Positions 55,075-63,623 are shown, counted from the stretch's first letter. The stretch is DNA of 64,000 nt from Roseiarcus sp963717215 (GCA_963717215.1 CAVQVS010000007.1:205745-269744), one strand, 5' to 3'. The notes: generated from the sequence alone by a model not told the origin. Translations and numbers: made by a program.

Positions 55075-55164
55075 CGTCGTTGCGAGCGAAGTGAAGCAAT
55101 CCAGGCGTTGTAGGGCGCCTTGCAGCCGCTGGGTTGCTTCGTCGCTTTGCTCCTCGCAATGACG
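55075..55164. repeat. REP-like palindromic intergenic repeat, copy 2
   Basis: It starts GTCGTTGCGAGCGAAGTGAA then GCAATCCAGG, and its 3' half (GGGTTGCTTCGTCGCTTTGC, then TCCTCGCAATGAC) is the inverted counterpart. Same family as 33910-34000. Confidence 0.7.
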
Positions 55165-55185
55165 CTTCCATCCGACCGGCCCGCC

Positions 55186-56424
55186 CTAATCGTCGATCGC
55201 CTGATACGCCAGCGCGCGCAGATCGAGCTCCGGCAGGTCGAAGCTCATCATCGACTGGGTCATGAACATGCCGACGACCTCTTCCTTCGGATCGACCCAG
55301 TAGTGGGTCTTGGCCGCCCCGGACCAGCCGAACTCGCCGACCGAGCCGGGCGCGCTCGATTGGGCGACATCGATGAGCACCCGCGAGCCGAGGCCGAAGC
55401 CATAGCCGGGCATGGGCAGGCCGCCGATCTCGAGGGGTAGGAGGGCCGCCGGCACATAATTCGCGTGCATGAGCTCGAGCGTCTTGCGCCCGATGACGTG
55501 CTCGCCATCGAGCTTGCCGCCGTTCGCCAGCATCTGGGCGAAGCGGAAATAATCGCCGATGGTGCTGAACAGGCCATGGCCGCCGCGCACGAACACGTCC
55601 GGCGAATCGACCGGGTAAGACTTCGACACATCGAGGCGGTCGTTGACGCCCGCCATCCAGGCGGCGAATTCGCTGCCCATGGTCACGCCCGCGTCGAGCA
55701 CGTCCGGACGGCCGTACATCGCCGCCACGCGCCTCCGCTTCTCCAAGGGCACGCCAAACGCCGTATCGGTCATCCCCAACGGCTCGAACAGACGTTCGCT
55801 TAGGAAAACGCCGAGCGGCCGGCCGGAGACGACCTCGATGATTCGGGCGGCGACGTCGATGCCGACACTGTAGCGCCAGCGCGTTCCGGGCTGGAACGCG
55901 AGCGGATATTGCGCCAGATCGTCGATGACGGCTTCCAGCGAATGATCCGATCCCAAGAGCTTGGCGGCGTCTGCGTACATTTTGCCGACGCCCGCTTCCT
56001 CGACGAAATGGTAGGAGAGGCCGCTCATGTGGGTCATCAGGTCGCGGATCAGGATCGGCCGGACCGGCGCGACCAGGTTTCCGTCGGCCTCCAGAACCTT
56101 CACGGCGCCGAAGGCTGGGATGTATTTCGCCACCGGTTCGATCAGCCTGAAGCGTCCCTCCTCGAGCAAGGTCATGAGCGCCGTGCAGATGATCGGCTTC
56201 GTCATCGAGTAGAGGCGGAAGATCGTATCGGCGGTCATCGGCGACCCCGCTTCCTTGTCGCGCCAGCCGAACGCCCCCGCGTGGACGACTTTGCCGCGGC
56301 GGGCGATGAGCGTGTTGATCCCCGCAAAAACGCCGCGATCGACATAGGCCTGCATCGCCGGACCGACGCGCTCGAGGCGCTGGGCGCTCATTCCGGCGGC
56401 TTTTGACGGTTCGACTACGGTGTT
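55186..56424 (-). CDS. serine hydrolase, class C beta-lactamase family
   Basis: A 412-residue protein taking the ATG at 56424. The Ser-x-x-Lys motif is in IFRLYSMTKPIICTALMTLL, the Tyr motif in WRYSVGIDVAARIIEVVSGR, and the third motif region around FGWSGAAKTHYWVDPKEEVV. No signal peptide is visible, so it is probably a cytoplasmic esterase or peptidase of the EstB type and not an antibiotic-hydrolysing enzyme. Confidence 0.9.
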   Translation of the reverse strand, partial: NTVVEPSKAAGMSAQRLERVGPAMQAYVDRGVFAGINTLIARRGKVVHAGAFGWRDKEAGSPMTADTIFRLYSMTKPIICTALMTLLEEGRFRLIEPVAKYIPAFGAVKVLEADGNLVAPVRPILIRDLMTHMSGLSYHFVEEAGVGKMYADAAKLLGSDHSLEAVIDDLAQYPLAFQPGTRWRYSVGIDVAARIIEVVSGRPLGVFLSERLFEPLGMTDTAFGVPLEKRRRVAAMYGRPDVLDAGVTMGSEFAAWMAGVNDRLDVSKSYPVDSPDVFVRGGHGLFSTIGDYFRFAQMLANGGKLDGEHVIGRKTLELMHANYVPAALLPLEIGGLPMPGYGFGLGSRVLIDVAQSSAPGSVGEFGWSGAAKTHYWVDPKEEVVGMFMTQSMMSFDLPELDLRALAYQAIDD

Positions 56425-56594
56425 CATGCTTCCTCCGTTTGCGGGGAGCGCCATTCCGCCCCCTACGAGATCGCCTTCAAATGCGTCGGGCCACGGCCGC
56501 CATCCCGCCGATTTGGAGTTGCCCGGGGCTCTCTAAGACGGTACCTGCTTTAGACGACGAAATGACGAGGGCGTAAACCTCTCATGAGGGCTTG

Positions 56595-58340
56595 ATGGCC
56601 AAGCGCAAGTTCACGATCGTTTTGATCAAGCCGTCGCATTACGACGATGACGGCTATGTCATCCAGTGGCGCCGCTCGACAATCCCCTCCAACAGCCTGG
56701 CCAGCGTTTATGGTCTGTTGCTCGAATGCGCCGAGGCCCGCGTTCTTGGCCCCGATGTCGAAATCGGGTTCGAGATCTACGACGAGTGCAACACCATCAT
56801 CGATTTTCCCTCGGTTTCCCGGCGCATTCTCGCCGACGGGGGAATGGTTGCGCTGGTTGGGGTGCAATCGAATCAGTTTCCGCGCGCGCTCGATATTGGC
56901 CGACAGTTTCGCAAGCAGGGCGTGACGGTCGCCGTCGGCGGCTTCCACGTCTCGGGCTGCATCGCCATGCTGCCCGAACTGCCGCCGGACCTGAAAGAGG
57001 CTCAGTCGCTCGGCATGATCCTCTACGCGGGCGAGGGTGAAAACCGGCTGGCCGAGTTTCTCAAGGACGTCGATTCGGGGAAGCCCAAGCCTGTCTACAA
57101 TTACCTGAACGACATGCCGGACATGGCCGCCGCGGCGATCCCCGTGCTGCCGCGCCCCGTCGTGACACAGTCGCCGGCCACTACACGAGCTTCGACGCCG
57201 GACGCGGCTGCCCGTTCCAGTGCAGCTTCTGCACCATCATCAATGTCCAGGGGCGCAAGTCGCGCTATCGCACGCCTGACGATGTCGAGGCGATCGTGCG
57301 CGCCAATGCCGAGCAGGGCGTCACGCGCTTTTTCGTCACCGACGACAATTTCGCCCGCAACCGCAACTGGGAGCCGATCCTCGACCGGCTGATCGAACTC
57401 AGGGAGAACCAGGGTTTCCGGATCCGGCTTCTGCTTCAGGTCGATACGCTCTGCCACAGGATTCCCGGGCTTCATCGAGAAGGCGGCGCGGGCCGGCTGC
57501 AACGCGGTCTTCATCGGGCTTGAGAACATCAATCCTGCGTCTCTGATGGGCGCCAAGAAGCGCCAGAACAAGATCTGGGAATATCGCGAGATGCTGCTCG
57601 CCTGGAAGCGCGCGCACGTCATGACCTGGGCTGGCTACATCCTCGGCTTTCCCACCGACACGCCGGAATCGATCGCCCGCGACATCGACACCATCAAGCG
57701 CGAATTGCCGATCGACATTCTCGAGTTCTTCTTCCTAACGCCGCTGCCCGGCTCCGAGGACCACAAGACCCTCCATCTCAAGGGCGCGTGGATGGAAGGC
57801 GACATGAACAATTACGATCTCGAACATGTCTGCGCCAACCATGCAATCATGTCGGCCGATACGTGGCGCGGCGTCTACCGCGACGCCTGGAAGCGCTATT
57901 ACTCGGACGATCATGTCGAGACCGTGCTGCGGCGCGCGGTCGCGAGCGGCATCAGCCCGCGCAAGATCACGGATGCGATGACGGTGTTCTCAGGCTCGTC
58001 GCGGATCGAGCGCGTGCATCCGCTGCAATTCGGCTACGTGCGGCGCAAGATCAGGACGCAGCGCCGCCACGGACTCCCGATCGTCAACCCGCTGATCTTC
58101 TATCCGTGGCGCGCGTGGGATTTTCTGTCGGTCGCCGGAAAGTGGGCGGCGCTCGCGTTGCGCTACCGGGCGATCCTGCGCCGCGTGCAGGCCGACAAGG
58201 ACGGCGCTTCTTACATGGACGAGGCGCTGAAGCCCGCGACCGAGGTCGACCACGACCACGACTTCGTCGCCGGCTACGCCGACAAGATTCCCGACACCCA
58301 CGGCGCGCCAAAGCGGGAGCACGCCACCGCGGCGGAGTGA
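56595..58340 (+). pseudogene. B12-binding-domain radical SAM protein (two frameshifts)
   Basis: Three frames add to a protein of about 580 residues. The N-terminal cobalamin-binding-like part runs to about 57175 (KRKFTIVLIKPSHYDDDGYV, GVTVAVGGFHVSGCIAMLPE). The radical SAM core follows in the next frame, with GRGCPFQCSFCTIINVQGRK (CxxxCxxC Fe-S motif) and RFFVTDDNFARNRNWEPILD; from about 57464 the third frame gives FIEKAARAGCNAVFIGLENI to the end. The first junction looks like a missing base and the second like an extra C in a CCC run. The family is widespread in Hyphomicrobiales; its product is unknown. The ATG at 56595 is preferred over the TTG one codon earlier. Confidence 0.82.
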
Positions 58341-58407
58341 CGGAAAGCCCAGTTTGGTTTTCCTTGGCCGGTCACTGTTTCCCTACGAAAACCCCGGATT
58401 TTGAACG

Positions 58408-58437
58408 TTGGATTTCCTTGGATTTCCTTGGATTTTC
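58408..58437. repeat. 10-bp tandem repeat, three units
   Basis: TTGGATTTCC occurs twice exactly (58408-58417, 58418-58427), then once with a final T change (58428-58437). Confidence 0.75.
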
Positions 58438-58442
58438 TCGTC

Positions 58443-58477
58443 CGAAACGAGACTTATCAATGGGTTACACGGGATTT
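58443..58477 (+). repeat. dispersed 35-bp intergenic element, copy 2
   Basis: 31 of 35 positions match 6134-6168, including an uninterrupted TCAATGGGTTACA. It lies directly beside the tandem repeat. Confidence 0.6.
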
Positions 58478-58656
58478 TCGATAGAAAATTTTTCTCGGCG
58501 CTTCCTGGCTGTTCGACACGCCAAATCTGCGCGCGACGCCACGGGGAAGGCATGATTGCTCATGGGGCGAGCTTAAGCGGCTTTCTGTTTTTCTGCAAGG
58601 AATTGTCGCCAGAGCCCGATCTCTCCCCAAATCCTCAGCCAGGGATCGTTGCAGCC

Positions 58657-60234
58657 TCACCGCACAATTGACAAGCGCACTTCGTCGGCGGCCTTGATTA
58701 TGCGCGTTTCCGCAAGACCGGGACTGCCCGACGGGATGGTGAAATAGGCATAGTCAGGCATGACGGCTTCTAGCTCTCGCGAATAGGAGGCGTAGTCTTC
58801 AGAGTGGGGTTTAATGAAGCCAAGTTGTGGCGTGTCCGTCTCGCTCGCCAGACGCTTCAGCACCAGGGGGGCGCTGACTGGAGTGAATTGAACGCCGCTC
58901 GGATTGGATAGCGTTGTTATCAACCCGCGAGCAGATCTGCCTCCCTCCGGCCGGGAAATCATGATCAGTCGGATCGCGCCGCCCTCGACTGTCAACAAGC
59001 TCATATATGGCTTCCCGTCCGGAATATACACACGTCCTCGTTGTGTGTACCCGACGTCGACACGGCCGTGTTCTTCAAAAATCAGGCATGATTCCGAGGC
59101 TTCCCAGTGCAATGTCACGACATAGGCGGCGATATCACTGCGCACGGAAAACGCTGGCCTGAGACATAGGTATCTGCCTTCCAACGCCTTCACGTTTTCG
59201 CGCCGATAACCTCCCAGGTTTTGTGCCGCATCTGAGCAAGGTGGCAGTTCGACTTTGCCAAACGGGCCGGGGGCGCGATCTGAGCCGGAGGGATGCGGGG
59301 TGCTGACGACAAACTCCGCGACATCCTTCCGGACCCGCTCGGATTGCCGGAACGCGGCGAGGACCATGGCGCCGATCGCTGCGCCGATCAGGCCGGTGCT
59401 GACGATGATAAGCGGCTTGGCGTGGTCTGGACGCTCATAAATTTGCGCTAGCACAGAGTGAGACAGCAGCGAGGCGAGGACGGCGCCCCCCGCCATACAG
59501 GCGCAACCATTCGCGATCGCCGCAACGACCGAGACCTGCCACAGGCTCCATTTCAGAGATCCGAGATAGGAACAGAGAAGGCCCAGGGAGATCGTGCAGG
59601 TGAAAGGCACGATGATCGCGGGCCACCGCTCGCTGAACTGCGTGATTGCGGCCTGCACACCCGAACTGTCGCCCTGAATGACGGCGGGCAGCAAGGGTAT
59701 TGCGAGACGCGTAACGAGCGACAGCCCCGCCACGATAAGTCCAGCAAGGATCAATTCGGCAAAAGGCGGAAAGGCTGGGCCGTCATTTTCTCGCCGCTCG
59801 ATAAAGCGTTGGGCGACCACGACCGCGCCCATGACGGCGAACCCGATGGTGATCGAAAAGGTGATTGCGATCATCAGGATTTTGCCGCTGTCGACGGCCT
59901 TGGCTCCCGTCATAGTCATGACCAAAACGCTCATCAGGATGACCGCGACGATCGTCATTGCCCATTTATCGAGCCCGAAACTGGGCATCGGGTGGGATCG
60001 GTCAAACCCCATGTTCGATAGCCTCTGGCGTCGGCCCAGCGCGGTCCTATCGCAGTAGAGGACGTACCTCGCGATCAGGGCGCAAACCAGATTGAACTCA
60101 TCGGCGATGGCCCGGCTGAGCGCATCCTTGGCCATCTTGGTCGGCGCCTCCGAGGTGAAATAGGCAAGTCCAGCTTGAATCAATTCTTCAAAGCGTTCCT
60201 CGGCCCGAGCGGCCACGGACTCGCTGAGTTGCAT
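58657..60234 (-). CDS. multi-spanning membrane protein of unknown function (C-terminal part)
   Basis: A 525-residue frame. A helical cytoplasmic N-terminus of about 90 residues (SESVAARAEERFEELIQAGL) leads to six predicted membrane segments (WAMTIVAVILMSVLVMTMTG, ILMIAITFSITIGFAVMGAV, ELILAGLIVAGLSLVTRLAI and three more to about residue 296). The C-terminal 230 residues are soluble and beta-rich (YLCLRPAFSVRSDIAAYVVT, RVDVGYTQRGRVYIPDGKPY). I recognise no family. It is in the same frame as the upstream 60283-60903 gene, separated only by one TAA and 16 sense codons, so both may be one gene cut by a nonsense codon. Confidence 0.7.
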   Translation of the reverse strand: MQLSESVAARAEERFEELIQAGLAYFTSEAPTKMAKDALSRAIADEFNLVCALIARYVLYCDRTALGRRQRLSNMGFDRSHPMPSFGLDKWAMTIVAVILMSVLVMTMTGAKAVDSGKILMIAITFSITIGFAVMGAVVVAQRFIERRENDGPAFPPFAELILAGLIVAGLSLVTRLAIPLLPAVIQGDSSGVQAAITQFSERWPAIIVPFTCTISLGLLCSYLGSLKWSLWQVSVVAAIANGCACMAGGAVLASLLSHSVLAQIYERPDHAKPLIIVSTGLIGAAIGAMVLAAFRQSERVRKDVAEFVVSTPHPSGSDRAPGPFGKVELPPCSDAAQNLGGYRRENVKALEGRYLCLRPAFSVRSDIAAYVVTLHWEASESCLIFEEHGRVDVGYTQRGRVYIPDGKPYMSLLTVEGGAIRLIMISRPEGGRSARGLITTLSNPSGVQFTPVSAPLVLKRLASETDTPQLGFIKPHSEDYASYSRELEAVMPDYAYFTIPSGSPGLAETRIIKAADEVRLSIVR

Positions 60235-60282
60235 GATCGCGGCATAAGCCGATCGCGCGTGAGGGCCAGCCGGGAACGCCAG

Positions 60283-60903
60283 TTAAGTCCCGCTGTTCTT
60301 CGGAGCGATGAACAGGTTGTACAATCCGACGGTTCTGGTGAATCGCGCTTCGAGCGTAAAGTCCCCAGCGAATTTGACGGCTTTGGCGCCGACATTCTCG
60401 GAGATAAACTTCGTGACTTGATCTCGAAGCTGCTCACTCCGGGGCATGAAGGCGGTTTGCGCGAGTTCGACCGCAATGCGGTCAGCTTCGCGGGGTATCG
60501 CCGCCAGGCTTGTGCAGAACGCTCGAGCCCCTTCGTCAATTCGATTGACCGCCGGAAATTGTGAGGCGACAACAATAAAAAGCACGGCAAAAAAGGCCGC
60601 TTTGTATTGATCGACGCCTGCACTGCCCAGCTTGAACTGGATCCCGGGCAAGTAGCTGAGACCTATACTTCCCTGGCTGATTGCAATCGTGAGCAGCAGC
60701 CAAAGCGCCACGATCAAAGCGTAATAAAAGATCACACCAAAGAAGAACAACGCGAATGTTGTACCCGACCTGTTGCTCGGGGGTGAATTAAATCGGACCC
60801 ATGCGACGACGAGCAGTAGCGACGACAAGAGTATCCACTCGCTGTATTCGCCTACCTGCGTAATGAATTGCGTCGCGTCTTGCGAAAAATGAAAATTAAG
60901 CAT
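60283..60903 (-). CDS. membrane protein of unknown function (N-terminal part or separate gene)
   Basis: A 206-residue frame with three hydrophobic segments (WILLSSLLLVVAWVRF, FALFFFGVIFYYALIVALWL, AAFFAVLFIVVASQF) and a charged C-terminal region (READRIAVELAQTAFMPRSE). It ends in TAA at 60283-60285. The codons after that stop stay open and run straight into the 525-residue frame below, and the sequence across the stop reads as ordinary protein. I cannot decide between two coupled genes and one interrupted gene of about 750 codons. A CRP-like site lies 126 bases upstream. Confidence 0.65.
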   Translation of the reverse strand: MLNFHFSQDATQFITQVGEYSEWILLSSLLLVVAWVRFNSPPSNRSGTTFALFFFGVIFYYALIVALWLLLTIAISQGSIGLSYLPGIQFKLGSAGVDQYKAAFFAVLFIVVASQFPAVNRIDEGARAFCTSLAAIPREADRIAVELAQTAFMPRSEQLRDQVTKFISENVGAKAVKFAGDFTLEARFTRTVGLYNLFIAPKNSGT

Positions 60904-61028
60904 CGCGGACCTCCACGGTAGCGGAAATCAGCCAATATCCCCGGATGAGCCTCTCAATGACACGTCTAAGGATCTGTCCCACCCTTCAACCCCAAAAGGG
61001 TTCGCTAACTCATTTTTCGACGCTAGGC

Positions 61029-61044
61029 TGTGATTGGGATCACA
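61029..61044. promoter_or_regulatory. CRP-type binding site
   Basis: TGTGATTGGGATCACA is a perfect TGTGA-N6-TCACA palindrome. It lies 126 bases before the start of the unknown membrane protein (minus strand) and after the end of the nitronate monooxygenase gene. Confidence 0.5.
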
Positions 61045-61126
61045 CATTGATGTCAACGGGGCGCCTTAGTCGAGGACAAGCAATTGCGAAGCTGTCTTCT
61101 TCGCTCCTTTCGTTCTCTCGGCCCTG

Positions 61127-62194
61127 TTAGTCCTTCCTCCGGCCGCTCAGCGCCGTCATGACCGCCTGTCCCTCCGCCCATAGCCGGCGCGTCAGCGCCT
61201 CGGCGCCCCCGTCGCGGGCGAGCGCCGCGGCCTCGCCGGCCCAGAGCGGGGAAAAGTCGGCGCTGCCGAGTTTTTCGGCCGCAGCGCGCAGCGGAGCCGC
61301 GGCGCCCGCCGCCAGGGGGAACTGGGGCGCGTCCGCGCACATCGGCCCGACCTCGGCCACGAACCGATTGACGAGGCCACGGGCGGGCCGGCCGGTGAAC
61401 ACGTTCGTAAGTCGCGTTGCGTCGTCTCTGGCGCTTGCGAGCGCGGCGCGATGCATCGGCGAAATCGTCGCCTCCGGCGTGCGAAGATAAGCGGTGCCGA
61501 TCTGGACCGCGTCGGCGCCGAGCGCGAAGGCCGCCGCAATTCCGCGGCCGTCGCTGATCCCTCCAGCCGCCACGACCGGCAAGCGCACGGCGTCGCGCAC
61601 TTGCGGCAGGAGCGCAATCAGCCCCGGTTGCGCGTCGATGTCGTCGGACAGAAACATACCGCGATGCCCGCCTGCCTCGCGGCCCTGGGCAACGATCGCG
61701 TCTGCGCCATGGTCTTCGAGCCAGCGCCCCTCGGCGACGGTGGTGGCGGACGAAAGGATCAGCGCCCCGGTCGCTTTCACGCGTGAAAGCAGCTCAGCGG
61801 AGGGCAAGCCGAAGTGAAAGCTCACAACCGCTGGCCGCATCTCTTCGATCACCGCGCATAAGCACGCGTCGAAGGGCGCACGGACCGGGCCTGCAGGAAT
61901 GGTGGAGGGATCGATGCCGGCCTCGGCATAGTAGGGCGCGAGCCGCTCGCGCCAGCGCGCCTCGATCGCCGGATCAGGCGCGGGCTCGGCGTGGCAAAAG
62001 AAGTTCACGTTAAAAGGCGCGCTCGTCGCCTCCCTGATCTTCGCGATCTGTTCGCGCAGGCGGTCGGGCGTGAGCATCGCCGCCGGCAATGAGCCAAGCC
62101 CGCCTGCCCGACAGACGGCGATTGCCAGTTCGGGACCCTGCGCGTTCGCCATCGGCGCCTGGATGAGGGGAATTTTCGAGGGGAGGAAGGTCAT
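61127..62194 (-). CDS. nitronate monooxygenase family protein
   Basis: A 355-residue FMN-dependent TIM-barrel enzyme. It starts PLIQAPMANAQGPELAIAVC, has the NMO pattern FNVNFFCHAEPAPDPAIEAR, VVSFHFGLPSAELLSRVKAT, then IVAQGREAGGHRGMF (catalytic His) and VVAAGGISDGRGIAAAFALG, ADAVQIGTAYLRTPEATISP for FMN binding. It oxidises nitronates such as propionate-3-nitronate to the aldehyde and nitrite. No regulator is adjacent. Confidence 0.92.
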   Translation of the reverse strand: MTFLPSKIPLIQAPMANAQGPELAIAVCRAGGLGSLPAAMLTPDRLREQIAKIREATSAPFNVNFFCHAEPAPDPAIEARWRERLAPYYAEAGIDPSTIPAGPVRAPFDACLCAVIEEMRPAVVSFHFGLPSAELLSRVKATGALILSSATTVAEGRWLEDHGADAIVAQGREAGGHRGMFLSDDIDAQPGLIALLPQVRDAVRLPVVAAGGISDGRGIAAAFALGADAVQIGTAYLRTPEATISPMHRAALASARDDATRLTNVFTGRPARGLVNRFVAEVGPMCADAPQFPLAAGAAAPLRAAAEKLGSADFSPLWAGEAAALARDGGAEALTRRLWAEGQAVMTALSGRRKD

Positions 62195-62368
62195 GAAAAC
62201 TCGTTCCTGTCGGCAACGCAGACAGGACGAGATTAAGGCGGCAAGGCCGAAAAATCACGCCCCAATGATAACTCGGAGGTCAAAGACCCGCAGAGGCGCT
62301 GATCCATTGCCGTGCGGGTCGCGCCTTAAGATGTGAGTAGGCCTGTTAACCCAGCGTCATCTCGCAGC

Positions 62369-62393
62369 GGAACATGCGCGCCCAGCTGCCGTT
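62369..62393 (+). promoter_or_regulatory. EcfG-type promoter for the receiver gene
   Basis: GGAAC (62369-62373), exactly 16 bases, CGTT (62390-62393). A full consensus match. Confidence 0.8.
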
Positions 62394-62420
62394 GGACCCG
62401 ACAATGATCTTCTCGTCAGT

Positions 62421-62861
62421 ATGACGTCAGCCGCGATGGGAAAGACGATGCTTCATTCGACAAACGACAATCATCCGTTGCGCGGCGTCACGATGCTGCT
62501 GGTCGAAGACGATTTGCTTCTCGCGATGGCCGTCGAGGACATGCTCATCGGTCTGGGCGCCGTGGTCGTCGATGTCTGTCATACGCTCGATGAGGCGATG
62601 ACGCGCGCTGACGCTGGCGATTTCGAGGTGGCGGTTCTTGATTTCAGTCTCGGCTCGCATTCGGTGACGCCGCTTGCGCGTGATCTGGCGCGCCGAAACG
62701 TGCCTTTCATTCTTCACACAGGAATGCCGCGCAGCGAACCGAGCTTGATGGAATGGAGAGACTTTCCAATCGTCGAGAAGCCGGCCTCTCCCAAAACGTT
62801 GGCCTCAGCGATAAGAGGCGCGATGGATCTCAAACCTGCGCGGAAGCGAGGGCGGCGCTAG
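62421..62861 (+). CDS. single-domain response regulator next to ecfG
   Basis: Up to 146 residues, one receiver domain. The acidic residues are in TMLLVEDDLLLAMAVEDML, the phosphoacceptor Asp in FEVAVLDFSLGSHSVTPLAR, and the Thr and Lys in VPFILHTGMPRSEPS and FPIVEKPASPKTL. The PFILHTG stretch is a variant of the PFxFATG motif of the FAT-GUY receivers (SdrG/MrrA type) that act in general stress phosphorelays. The ATG at 62448 has a better ribosome-binding site (GGGAAAG) than the one at 62421. Its stop overlaps the convergent ecfG stop at CTAG. Led by a consensus EcfG promoter. Confidence 0.85.
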   Translation: MTSAAMGKTMLHSTNDNHPLRGVTMLLVEDDLLLAMAVEDMLIGLGAVVVDVCHTLDEAMTRADAGDFEVAVLDFSLGSHSVTPLARDLARRNVPFILHTGMPRSEPSLMEWRDFPIVEKPASPKTLASAIRGAMDLKPARKRGRR

Positions 62862-63388
62862 CCCGCGCGCCGGACCTTGCGCTCGGCGGGAGGGTGAGGT
62901 GCGATGTCCAGCTCCAAAAGCTCGACCAGCTTGGCGCGAGCCCGACTGAGGCGGCTCTTGATTGTGCCGATACCAACCTGGCACACCACCGCCGCCTCCT
63001 CATAAGAGAGGCCGCTCGCCCCGATCAGCGTCAAAACTTCGCGCTGCTCGGCAGGCAGCTTCGTCAAAGCATTACGAAAATCTTCGAGGTCCAGATGGCT
63101 TTCCTGGTCGCCAGGAACGGTGAGACGGCGCGCGTACAGGCCATCGCTGTCCTGGACCTCGCGGGAGCGTTTTCGGTAGTTCGAATAGTAGATGTTGCGG
63201 AGGATGGTGAACAGCCAGGCCCTCAGGCTCGTGCCGGGCTGGAACTTCTCTGAATTGCTCCAGGCCCGCAGGAGGGATTCCTGAACGAGGTCGTCGGCGA
63301 GCGAAACCGAGCCGGACAGAGAAATCGCGAAGGCGCGCAAATTTCTCGTTTCCGACAGCAGCTCATCCTTGAAGCTAGTCGACGGCAT
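62858..63388 (-). CDS. ecfG: general stress sigma factor EcfG
   Basis: A 176-residue ECF15-group sigma factor. Region 2 shows LRAFAISLSGSVSLADDLVQ, ESLLRAWSNSEKFQPGTSLR and AWLFTILRNIYYSNYRKR; region 4 shows LTKLPAEQREVLTLIGASGL, SYEEAAVVCQVGIGTIKSRL, SRARAKL. It directs transcription from GGAAC-N16-17-CGTT promoters under stress. The ATG (63388) overlaps the end of the upstream nepR by 14 bases, so the two are normally translationally coupled; the in-frame amber in that nepR may disturb this coupling. Led by its own EcfG-type promoter. Confidence 0.97.
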   Translation of the reverse strand: MPSTSFKDELLSETRNLRAFAISLSGSVSLADDLVQESLLRAWSNSEKFQPGTSLRAWLFTILRNIYYSNYRKRSREVQDSDGLYARRLTVPGDQESHLDLEDFRNALTKLPAEQREVLTLIGASGLSYEEAAVVCQVGIGTIKSRLSRARAKLVELLELDIAPHPPAERKVRRAG

Positions 63389-63599
63389 CGCTTTTCCCCT
63401 GTGCCTTCGCTTCGCTCTTGTTATCCTCGAGACGCGACAGCAATTGCAGGAACTTGTCAGGCAGGGGCGGCTAAATCAGGTCCGCATAATGCGCTTCGAG
63501 CGCGCGCCCGATCGCTTTGACGGCCTCGGTGCCGGCCTCGGCCGGCACATCGGGCGCAGGGCCCGGTTTTTCAAATTTACTCACGCGCGCAGCATTCAT
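63375..63599 (-). pseudogene. nepR: NepR-family anti-sigma factor with an in-frame TAG
   Basis: From the ATG at 63599 the frame reads NAARVSKFEKPGPAPDVPAE and then the first NepR helix (IGRALEAHYADLI); a TAG follows at 63473-63471. Past the stop the same frame continues PPLPDKFLQLLSRLED, the second NepR helix with its PxPDK/R motif, and ends in TAG at 63377-63375, overlapping the ecfG start. Without the amber, which is one base from CAG (Gln) or GAG (Glu), this is a normal 74-residue NepR. As written the product stops after residue 42 and lacks the second sigma-binding helix. Sequencing error, pseudogene or readthrough cannot be told apart here. Confidence 0.85.
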
Positions 63600-63623
63600 A
63601 ATCAGCAATCCCCAGCGCCTACA

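Larger units (their letters stand above)
58341..58656. other. 316-bp intergenic region with tandem and dispersed repeats
   Basis: It holds three tandem units of TTGGATTTCC (58408-58437) and, directly after them, copy 2 of the dispersed 35-bp element. The rest is AT-rich with no coding frame I would support. Confidence 0.55.

Noticed and set aside
9900..57470. Programmed +1 frameshifting as a common explanation for the broken genes
   Set aside because: The junctions share no slippery motif, stop codon context or stimulatory structure, and one junction needs a shift in the other direction. Sequence error or mutation explains them better.
58408..58437. CRISPR array
   Set aside because: The units are 10 bases and directly adjacent, with no spacers and no cas genes.
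48622..63473. Genome-wide recoding of TAG as a sense codon
   Set aside because: TAG is used as a normal stop, for example at the ends of ecfG, the receiver gene and the DUF892 gene, so two in-frame TAG codons are more likely mutations or errors.
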